Shown: positions 35,771 to 42,614 of the stretch, piece by piece
Layout: every line of letters begins with the position of its first letter
Numbering within the stretch: position 1 is the stretch's first letter
Assembly (NCBI GenBank): GCA_016711875.1
Contig: JADJSD010000023.1
Coordinates: 62,001 to 126,000, forward strand
Direction: 5' to 3'
Source of the DNA: Betaproteobacteria bacterium
GTDB taxonomy: Bacteria > Pseudomonadota > Gammaproteobacteria > Burkholderiales > Usitatibacteraceae
DNA length: 64,000 nt
Translations under genes and position numbers: made by a program
Notes under the pieces: model-generated
The model's input: the letters and a program-made list of their open reading frames with translations, nothing else
Told to the model about the DNA's origin: nothing
Database searches by the model: none

Positions 35771-37132
35771 TCAGTCGGCCGCGGCGCCGAGCGGCGCGCC
35801 GGACGGGGCGAGGGCTTCCGGTGGCGGCGTCACCGCCTGCGCACCCTTGCCGGCCATGTGCGTGAGCACGACCATGTAGGCCACGAACATGCCCGCGTAG
35901 GTGAGCGAGTAGGCCGCGAGGCTCGCGCCGAGCTGGCCGGGAGAGATCTCGCCCACGGCCTCGCTCGTGCGCAGGACGCCCGCCACGAGCCAGGGCTGCC
36001 GGCCGATCTCGGTCACGATCCAGCCGGCCAGCGTGGCGACCCAGCCGGAGAACGTGAAGCCGGCGAGCGTCCAGAGAAGCCACCGGGGCGCGGACCGCTC
36101 GCGGCGCGTGACCCACGCGGCGAACCAGGAAAGCGCGATCATGAGCACGCCCACGCCCACCATGATGCGGAAGGCGAAGAACACCGGCGCCACCGGCGGA
36201 TGGTCGGGCGCGAATTCCGAGAGACCCTTCAGTTCGGCCTGCGGATCGTGCTTGAGGATGAGGCTCGCGCCGTACGGGATCTCGATCGCGTAGTCGTTGG
36301 TCCTCGTCTTCGCGTTGGGGATCGCGAAAAGCACGAGGGGCACGCCCTTCTCCGTGTGCCAGATGGCCTCCATCGCCGCGATCTTGGCCGGCTGGTGCTC
36401 GAGCGTGTTGAGGCCGTGGAAATCGCCCACCACCGCCTGCACCGGCGCGAGCACCGCCGCGACCAGCAGCCCGACGCGCATCGTCTTGCGGGCCCCCGCG
36501 TCCGAGGGGGCCTTCAACAACCGCCACGCCGAGAGCCCCGCCACCACGAACGCGGCCGTCAGCCCCGAGGCGATCATCATGTGCGTGAGCCGGTAGGGGA
36601 ACGACGGATTGAAGATGACCGCGAACCAGTCCTGCGCGATCCATTGCTGGCCGTCGAGCACGTGGCCGGCCGGCGTCTGCATCCAGGAATTGAGCGCGAG
36701 GATCCAGAAGGCCGACATCGAGGTGCCGACGGCCACGAGGGCCGTCGCGCCGATGTGAGCCCACGGCGGCACGCGGTTCATGCCGAAGAGCATCACGCCC
36801 AGGAACGTCGCCTCCAGGAAGAAGGCCGTCAGCACCTCGTAGCCCAGGAGGGGGCCGGCGATGGCGCCGACCTTGTTCATGAAGCCGGGCCAGTTGGTGC
36901 CGAACTGGAACGACATCACGATGCCGGTCACCACGCCCATGGCGAAGGTGAGGGCGAAAATCTTGGTCCAGAGCCGGTAGGTGGCGAGCCACCGGTCGTC
37001 GCGCGTGCGGTGGTAGGCGACCCGGAAGCCGAGCAGCATCCACGCGAGGGCGATCGTGAGGCTCGGAAAGAGGATGTGGAACGCGATGTTCAGCCCGAAC
37101 TGCGCGCGGGCGAGAAGCAGGGCTTCTTCCAT
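35771..37132 (-). CDS. cydA: Cytochrome bd-type ubiquinol oxidase subunit I (short Q loop)
   Basis: 453 residues. The heme ligand H19 is in AFHILFP, the histidine of YRLTHMM matches heme b558 ligand H186 of E. coli, and the methionine of FRIMVGVG matches M393. Total length is some 70 residues below E. coli CydA, reflecting a short Q loop, as in the CIO branch. It oxidises ubiquinol and reduces O2 to water without pumping protons. Eleven bases separate its stop from cydB. Confidence 0.94.
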   Translation of the reverse strand: MEEALLLARAQFGLNIAFHILFPSLTIALAWMLLGFRVAYHRTRDDRWLATYRLWTKIFALTFAMGVVTGIVMSFQFGTNWPGFMNKVGAIAGPLLGYEVLTAFFLEATFLGVMLFGMNRVPPWAHIGATALVAVGTSMSAFWILALNSWMQTPAGHVLDGQQWIAQDWFAVIFNPSFPYRLTHMMIASGLTAAFVVAGLSAWRLLKAPSDAGARKTMRVGLLVAAVLAPVQAVVGDFHGLNTLEHQPAKIAAMEAIWHTEKGVPLVLFAIPNAKTRTNDYAIEIPYGASLILKHDPQAELKGLSEFAPDHPPVAPVFFAFRIMVGVGVLMIALSWFAAWVTRRERSAPRWLLWTLAGFTFSGWVATLAGWIVTEIGRQPWLVAGVLRTSEAVGEISPGQLGASLAAYSLTYAGMFVAYMVVLTHMAGKGAQAVTPPPEALAPSGAPLGAAAD

Positions 37133-37178
37133 GATTGTGCTCCGGAAGGCCTGGAAGCGGCCATTGTAACGCCGGGAG

Positions 37179-40100
37179 TTACTCGGCGGACGGCTCGAGT
37201 CGGCCGCGGAAGGCGGCGTAGTAGAGAACCGGTATCACGACCAGCGTGAGGGCCGTCGCCACCAGGATGCCGAAGACGAGCGAGATCGCGAGGCCGTTGA
37301 AGATGGGATCGTCCAGGATGAAGCCCGCGCCCATCATCGCGGCGAGCGCGGTGAGGGCGATGGGCTTGGCGCGCGCCGCGGCCGAGAGCATCACCGCCTC
37401 GCGCAGCGCCACGCCCTCGGCCACCTTCAGGTTCACGAAATCCACGAGGAGGATCGAGTTCCTCACGATGATGCCGGCCAGCGCGATCATCCCGATCATC
37501 GAGGTGGCGGTGAAGTTCGCGCCCAGGAGCGCGTGGCCGGGCATCACGCCGATCACGGTGAGCGGGATGGGCGCCATGATCACGAGCGGCACGAGGTACG
37601 AGCGGAACTGCGCCACGACGAGCAGGTAGATGAGCACGAGCCCCACGGCGTAGGCGGCGCCCATGTCGCGGAAGGTCTCGTAGGTCACCTGCCACTCGCC
37701 GTCCCATTTCACGGCGTACTGCCGATACGGGTCGGAAGGCTGGCGGATGAAGAACTCGCCCGGCGCCGCGCCCTCGGCGGCGACTGCCTCGCGCACGCCC
37801 GGTCGCGAGGCGAAGAGGCCGTAGAGCGGGCTGTCGGTGCGCCCGGCCTGGTCGGCGACCACGTATACGACCGGCAGCAGGTCCTTGCGGTAGCGCGCTC
37901 GCTCGCGGTCCGAGCGCGAGACGCGCACGAGCTCCGACAGCGGCACGAGCGAGCCATCCGCCGCGCGCAGCGTGAGCTTGAGGAGTTCGTCCAGCTCGCC
38001 CTGCTTGTGCGGCGGCAGGGTGATGCGCACCGGCACGCCGTACTTGGCCTGCCCGTCGTGCAGCGGCGTCGCGTCGAGGCCCGCGAGGGCGGCGCGCACG
38101 GTCTCGACCACGTCCTGCCGCGCGATGCCCGCCAGCGCCGCGCGGCCGGCGTCGACGCGCACCTGCAGGCGCGGGGCCGGGTCCTCGACCGAGTCGTCCA
38201 GCCCCACGATGTCCGGCGTCGCGGCGAGGGCTTCGCGCACGCGCTTGGCCACGCGGATGCGGCCGGGCTCGTCGGGGCCGTAGATCTCGGCGACGATGGG
38301 CGAGAGCACCGGCGGGCCGGGCGGGACCTCGACCACTTTCACGTTCGCGTTCCAGCGCCGGCCGATCGCCTCGAGCGCCGGGCGGGCCGTGCTGGCGATC
38401 TGGTGGCTCTTCCTCGCGCGCGCCGACTTGTCGACGAGGTTCACCTGCAGGTCGCCCTGCTCGGACAGCGCGCGCAGGTAGTACTGGCGCACCAGGCCGT
38501 TGAAGTTGATGGGCGCGGCCAGGCCCGCGTAGGCCTGGTAGTCGGTCACCTCGGGAATCGTGGCCACGTGGGCGCCCAGCTCGCGCAGCACCGCGGCCGT
38601 CACTTCCACCGGCGTTCCGGCCGGCATGTCGACGACCACCTGGAACTCCGACTTGTTGTCGAAGGGCAGCATCTTGAGCACGACGAGCTTCACGCCGGCG
38701 AGGCCGACGGACACGACGATCGCGAGGGCGATGCCGGCGCCCAGACGGCGGCGGTTGCGCGCGGCCTTCGGCGCGGTGAGGAAGGGGGCGAGCAACGCCG
38801 TGAAGAACGCGGCGATGCGCTCGTCGAGCCGCGAGGCGTGCGCCGGCGCGCCCTTGGCGAGGAACCGCAGGGCGAGCCAGGGCGTCACGGTGAAGGCGAT
38901 GGCGAGCGAGATCAGCATGCCCAGGCTCGCGTTGATCGGGATCGGGCTCATGTACGGCCCCATGAGGCCGGACACGAACGCCATGGGCAGCAGCGCCGCG
39001 ATCACCGTGAGGGTCGCGAGGATGGTGGGCCCGCCCACCTCGTCCACCGCCCCGGGGATGATCGAGGCGAGCGGGCCTGTGGCGAGGCCGCGGTGCCGGT
39101 GGATGTTCTCCACCACGACGATCGCGTCGTCCACCAGGATGCCGATGGAAAAGATGAGGGCGAAGAGGGAGACGCGGTTGAGCGTGAAGCCCCAGGCCCA
39201 CGAGGCGAAGAGCGTGGCGGCGAGCGTGAGCACGACCGCGAGCCCCACGATGAGCGCCTCGCGCCGGCCCAGGGTCGCGAAGACCAGCGCGATGACCGAG
39301 AGCGTCGCGAAGATGAGCTTGCGGATGAGGCTCTTCGCCTTGTCGTCGGCCGTGGCGCCGTAATTGCGCGTGACGGTGGCGTGCACGTCCGCCGGGATCA
39401 CGGTGCCCCGCAGTGCCTCGAAGCGCTCGAGGACGCGCGAGGCGACGTCGACCGCGTTCTCGCCGGGCTTCTTGGTCACCTGGATCGTGACGGCCGGGCG
39501 TTCGCCGGTGGCGGCGAGTCCCCTGGCGCCGGCGGCGGGCCCGGTTCCCGTCCAGGCGTAGCGCACGGGCTGGTCCGGCCCGTCGATGACCTCGGCGACG
39601 TCGCCGAGATGGACGGGGCTGCCGGCCTGGACGCCCACCACGAGCGAGCGCACGTCGGCGGCCGATTCCAGGAAATTGCCGGTCTCGACCACGATCTCGC
39701 GGTTCTCGCGCACGAGCTTGCCGGTCGGCAGGGAGGCGTTCGCCAGGCGCAGGGCGTTTCGCGCGTCGAGCGTCGTCACGCCGTGGGCGGCGAGGCGGTC
39801 GGCGTCGAGGAGGACCCGCACGGCGCGCCCCGGGCCCCCGAGGGTCTGGACCTCGCGCGTGCCGGCCACGCGCTTCAGGTCCGACTCGATCGCGTGCGCG
39901 ACGCGCTCCAGCTCGAAGGCGCCCTTGTCCGGGTCCGAGCTCCAGAGGGCGAGGCTCACGACGGGCACGTCGTCGATGCCGCGCGGCTTGATCACGGGCT
40001 CGAGGATGCCGAGCTCGGGCGGCGCCCAGTCCCGGTTGGCGCTCATGGTGTCGCGCAGCCGCACGATGGCGTCGATGCGCGGCACGCCCACCTTGAACTG

Positions 40101-40397
40101 CACGGTGAGGATCGACATCCCGGGACGGGTCACCGCGGTGACGTGCTCCACGCCTTCCATCTGGGCGAGCACCTGCTCGGCGGGGATCGTCACCAGCGAC
40201 TCGACGTCGTCGACCGATGCGCCCGGGAACGCGATGAAGACGTTCGCCATGGTCACGTTGATCTGCGGCTCCTCCTCGCGCGGGGTCACCGCCACCGCGA
40301 AGAGGCCGAGCAGGAGGGCGACCAGCGCGACGAGGGGCGTGAGCTGCGAGGACTGGAAGTAGCGGGCGATGCGCCCCGAGATGCCCAGGTTCTCCAC
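37179..40397 (-). CDS. RND efflux pump, inner-membrane permease
   Basis: 1072 residues, AcrB fold with 12 helices and two large periplasmic loops. The proton-relay aspartates D423 and D424 are in GILVDDAIVVVENIH. The N-terminus reads AVTPREEEPQI, a branch distinct from AcrB's FPVAQYP and closer to poorly studied HAE-type pumps. It takes substrates from the periplasm or outer leaflet through the adaptor encoded upstream. No outer-membrane channel gene is present, so it must borrow one. Last gene of the DUF2892 - thioredoxin 2 - adaptor - permease operon. Confidence 0.93.
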   Translation of the reverse strand: MENLGISGRIARYFQSSQLTPLVALVALLLGLFAVAVTPREEEPQINVTMANVFIAFPGASVDDVESLVTIPAEQVLAQMEGVEHVTAVTRPGMSILTVQFKVGVPRIDAIVRLRDTMSANRDWAPPELGILEPVIKPRGIDDVPVVSLALWSSDPDKGAFELERVAHAIESDLKRVAGTREVQTLGGPGRAVRVLLDADRLAAHGVTTLDARNALRLANASLPTGKLVRENREIVVETGNFLESAADVRSLVVGVQAGSPVHLGDVAEVIDGPDQPVRYAWTGTGPAAGARGLAATGERPAVTIQVTKKPGENAVDVASRVLERFEALRGTVIPADVHATVTRNYGATADDKAKSLIRKLIFATLSVIALVFATLGRREALIVGLAVVLTLAATLFASWAWGFTLNRVSLFALIFSIGILVDDAIVVVENIHRHRGLATGPLASIIPGAVDEVGGPTILATLTVIAALLPMAFVSGLMGPYMSPIPINASLGMLISLAIAFTVTPWLALRFLAKGAPAHASRLDERIAAFFTALLAPFLTAPKAARNRRRLGAGIALAIVVSVGLAGVKLVVLKMLPFDNKSEFQVVVDMPAGTPVEVTAAVLRELGAHVATIPEVTDYQAYAGLAAPINFNGLVRQYYLRALSEQGDLQVNLVDKSARARKSHQIASTARPALEAIGRRWNANVKVVEVPPGPPVLSPIVAEIYGPDEPGRIRVAKRVREALAATPDIVGLDDSVEDPAPRLQVRVDAGRAALAGIARQDVVETVRAALAGLDATPLHDGQAKYGVPVRITLPPHKQGELDELLKLTLRAADGSLVPLSELVRVSRSDRERARYRKDLLPVVYVVADQAGRTDSPLYGLFASRPGVREAVAAEGAAPGEFFIRQPSDPYRQYAVKWDGEWQVTYETFRDMGAAYAVGLVLIYLLVVAQFRSYLVPLVIMAPIPLTVIGVMPGHALLGANFTATSMIGMIALAGIIVRNSILLVDFVNLKVAEGVALREAVMLSAAARAKPIALTALAAMMGAGFILDDPIFNGLAISLVFGILVATALTLVVIPVLYYAAFRGRLEPSAE

Positions 40398-40413
40398 GTC
40401 GGTCCCTGGCCGC

Positions 40414-41466
40414 TCAGGCGCCGGGGCCGGCGGCGAGCCCGGCCTTCACCGGATCGAGCGCGACCTTCTCGCCGGGCTTCAGGCCCGCGAGGATCTCGAT
40501 GCCCGTCGCGTCGGCCGCCTCGCCGAGGCGCACTTGCCGCAGGGCGGACACGCCCTTCTCGTCGACCGCGTAGACGGCGGTCACCTCGCTGCGGCGAAGC
40601 ACCGCCTCGCGCGGCACCATGAGGCGCGCGGCGCGACCGGTGACGAAGTGGGCCCGGGCGAATACCCCCGGCACGAGGCCCGCGACGTCCGGCGGCAGCT
40701 CCAGGCGAACCTGCGTGGTGTGGGTTCGCGGGTCGGCGGAGGGAACGACGGTGACGGCACGCACGTCCACCCAGCGGCCCAGCGAAGGGACCTCGATGCG
40801 CGCCTTCGCCCCGGCCTGAAGAGCGGGCACGCGGGCCGAGGCGACCGTCGCCACGACCCGCAGGCTGCCCGGGTCGAAGCCCGTGAGCAGCGCCTTTCCG
40901 GGAGAGGCCATCTCGCCCAGTTGCACGTGCCGCACCGAAACGACGCCGCTGTACGGCGCGATGATCGTGGAAAAGCTGCGTTCGGTGGCCGCGGCTCCCG
41001 CGCCGGCGAGCGTCGCCTTGAATCGCGATTCGGCCGCCTTGAAATCCGCTTCGGCCTTGTCGAGCGCCGCCTGGCTCACGAATCGCTGCTGCACGAGCTG
41101 GCGCGTGCGTTCGAGCTGGGCGCGGGCGTTCACCATCGCGGCCTCCGCCTCGCGGGCCTGGGCCTCGGAGGCCGCGACGGCCTGGCTCGCGGCGCGCTCG
41201 TCGATGCGCACGATGACATCGCCCTTCTGCACGCGGTCGCCCACGTCGAAGCGGATGTCGACGATGCGTCCGGACACCTGGGCCGACACGGTGGACTGCC
41301 GCACGGCCTCGACCACGGCTTCCGCCGAAAGCGACAGTTCCACCTCCCTGAGCTCTGCCGTGCCCGTGGCGAGCGGCCCGGCGGCCTTGGGCGGGGTGGG
41401 AACGGGGGCCTCGCCGCAGGAAGCGACGAGGACGGCGGCGAAAAAGGCAAAGGCGACCGGCTTCAT
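40414..41466 (-). CDS. RND efflux periplasmic adaptor (lipoprotein)
   Basis: 350 residues. A lipobox, LVASC, gives a lipid-anchored mature Cys17. A biotinyl/lipoyl half-motif (ISGRIVDIRFDVGDRVQKGDVIVRID; quoted in part) flanks a helical hairpin (about 85-140), with beta-barrel and membrane-proximal domains after it. It joins the permease to an outer-membrane channel. Its stop lies 16 bases before the permease start, and it starts 7 bases after thioredoxin 2. Confidence 0.92.
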   Translation of the reverse strand: MKPVAFAFFAAVLVASCGEAPVPTPPKAAGPLATGTAELREVELSLSAEAVVEAVRQSTVSAQVSGRIVDIRFDVGDRVQKGDVIVRIDERAASQAVAASEAQAREAEAAMVNARAQLERTRQLVQQRFVSQAALDKAEADFKAAESRFKATLAGAGAAATERSFSTIIAPYSGVVSVRHVQLGEMASPGKALLTGFDPGSLRVVATVASARVPALQAGAKARIEVPSLGRWVDVRAVTVVPSADPRTHTTQVRLELPPDVAGLVPGVFARAHFVTGRAARLMVPREAVLRRSEVTAVYAVDEKGVSALRQVRLGEAADATGIEILAGLKPGEKVALDPVKAGLAAGPGA

Positions 41467-41473
41467 GGAACCC

Positions 41474-41917
41474 TCAGGATGTCGTGACCCAGCGCTCGAG
41501 GTCGGCCGCCGAGCGTGCGCCGGTGAGCCGGCCGGCCTCGCTGCCTTTCTCGACGAGGAGAAGCGTCGGTATCGAGCGTACGCCGAATCGCCCGGCCAGC
41601 GCGGGAGCCTGGTCGGTGTTCACCTTGACGAGCCGGGCGCGGCCCGCGAGCCGCCGCGCGGCCTCCGCGAATTCGGGGGCCATCTGTTGGCAGGGGCCGC
41701 ACCAGGGTGCCCAGAAATCGACCAGCACCGGCACCTCGGTGCGCGCGATGAAGGCGTCGAACGAGGGCTCGTCCAGTTCGACGACGGTGTCGTCGAGCAG
41801 GGGCGTCGAGCAGTGACCGCACTTGGGTCCGTCCCTCAGGCGGGCCGCATCGACGCGGTTGCCGGCGAGGCACTTCGGGCAGGCCACCTGGAGGAAGTGC
41901 TCGGGGGTCGTGTCCAT
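41474..41917 (-). CDS. trxC: Thioredoxin 2 (zinc-ribbon thioredoxin)
   Basis: 147 residues. An N-terminal zinc ribbon with C13-x2-C16 and C33-x2-C36 is followed by a thioredoxin domain with WCGPC near residue 71 and SIPTLLL. This is the TrxC layout: a redox-responsive thioredoxin. Its place between a DUF2892 protein and an RND pump, under a cysteine-containing repressor, points to a thiol or sulfur-related stress operon. Confidence 0.93.
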   Translation of the reverse strand: MDTTPEHFLQVACPKCLAGNRVDAARLRDGPKCGHCSTPLLDDTVVELDEPSFDAFIARTEVPVLVDFWAPWCGPCQQMAPEFAEAARRLAGRARLVKVNTDQAPALAGRFGVRSIPTLLLVEKGSEAGRLTGARSAADLERWVTTS

Positions 41918-41927
41918 GTCCGGTCGC

Positions 41928-42146
41928 TCAGGCCGCGCCGCAGCCGCGCTTCACGCCCAGCCGCGCGAGGATCGACTCGAGCGGGCAGAACCCCGTGAAG
42001 CTGCTCTGCAGCAGGTTCGCGCCGACGAAGGCCGTGAACCACAGGAATTGGCGGCTCGCGAAAAGGGGGCTCGCCTCCACGCCGAGAGCGAGCGAGAGAA
42101 GGACGAAAGCGCCGGCAAAGAGGCGCACGAGGCGTTCGGTGGTCAT
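41928..42146 (-). CDS. DUF2892 small membrane protein (YgaP-like membrane domain)
   Basis: 72 residues. Two hydrophobic helices are followed by the family tail SSFTGFCPLESILARLGVKRG, with a conserved Cys in GFCP and a second in GCG. The same domain is fused to rhodanese in E. coli YgaP, and free versions often accompany sulfur-stress genes. It is first in the operon, and its promoter overlaps an ATAC-N8-GTAT box. Confidence 0.88.
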   Translation of the reverse strand: MTTERLVRLFAGAFVLLSLALGVEASPLFASRQFLWFTAFVGANLLQSSFTGFCPLESILARLGVKRGCGAA

Positions 42147-42165
42147 GGCATTTCCTCGGGGGTAG

Positions 42166-42208
42166 ATACTCTAGGGGGTATAGTAGCGCCCGTTCCGCGG
42201 AATTGCAA
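42166..42208 (-). promoter_or_regulatory. Promoter and operator box of the DUF2892-trxC-RND operon
   Basis: On the minus strand -35 TTGCAA (42208-42203) and -10 TACTAT (42185-42180) are 17 bases apart. The palindromic box ATACTCTAGGGGGTAT (42166-42181, plus-strand reading) covers the -10 end and start site. A G tract flanked by ATAC/GTAT resembles CsoR-family operators. A bound repressor would block this promoter. Confidence 0.65.
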
Positions 42209-42229
42209 GACGGGGCGCGGGCTGCCCGG

Positions 42230-42258
42230 TTGCGCCGGCATACCCCGTTCCGTATAGT
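42230..42258 (+). promoter_or_regulatory. Promoter and operator box of the CsoR-family gene
   Basis: -35 TTGCGC (42230-42235) and -10 TATAGT (42253-42258) are 17 bases apart, with ATACCCCGTTCCGTAT (42240-42255) covering spacer and -10. The outer ATAC and GTAT and the 8-base spacing equal those of the box at 42166-42181, and both continue AGT. This predicts autorepression. Confidence 0.65.
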
Positions 42259-42284
42259 CACAGGGACCGAAAGGGAGACCGACC

Positions 42285-42572
42285 ATGGCGACCATCAAGG
42301 ACCAGACCCACAAGCGCGACCTCATCCTCCGCCTGAAGCGCGTGGAGGGTCAGTTGCGGGGCATCCAGGCGATGATCGATTCCGGCGCCGATTGCGAGGC
42401 GGTCACTCAGCAGCTCTCGGCCAGCCGCCGGGCGCTCGACAAGGCGTTCTTCAACGTGCTCGCCTGCGCGATCCAGGGCACCTACGACCCGGCCCAGCCC
42501 GGCGCCAACGCCAAGGCCTCGGTCGACAAGCGCCTGGAACACGCGGCGCAGCTGCTCGCCAAGTTCGGCTGA
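42285..42572 (+). CDS. CsoR/FrmR-family repressor with atypical cysteines
   Basis: 95 residues, the all-helical DUF156 fold, with the DNA-facing RLKRVEGQLRGIQAMI helix. C37 sits at the first ligand position of CsoR (C36). The second cysteine is C61, 24 residues later, whereas CsoR and CstR have theirs 29 later. By ungapped alignment the positions of CsoR H61 and C65 hold Ala62 and Thr66. A classic Cu(I) site is therefore absent, and a two-cysteine thiol switch is plausible. It is divergent from the operon it likely controls. GGGAGA lies 6-9 bases before the ATG. Confidence 0.88.
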   Translation: MATIKDQTHKRDLILRLKRVEGQLRGIQAMIDSGADCEAVTQQLSASRRALDKAFFNVLACAIQGTYDPAQPGANAKASVDKRLEHAAQLLAKFG

Positions 42573-42614
42573 CCGGGCTCATCGCCTGAGCCACCCGCCG
42601 CGCATGCTGGCGGC

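Noticed and set aside
35760..37043. Extension of the cydB frame through cydA
   Set aside because: The cydA domains are clear in their own frame and CydB begins at MDLPLIF, its usual N-terminus.
42285..42572. Calling the CsoR-family protein a CstR persulfide sensor
   Set aside because: An N followed four residues later by a C first looked CstR-like, but the C37-C61 spacing of 24 does not match the 29 of CstR, so the ligand is left open.
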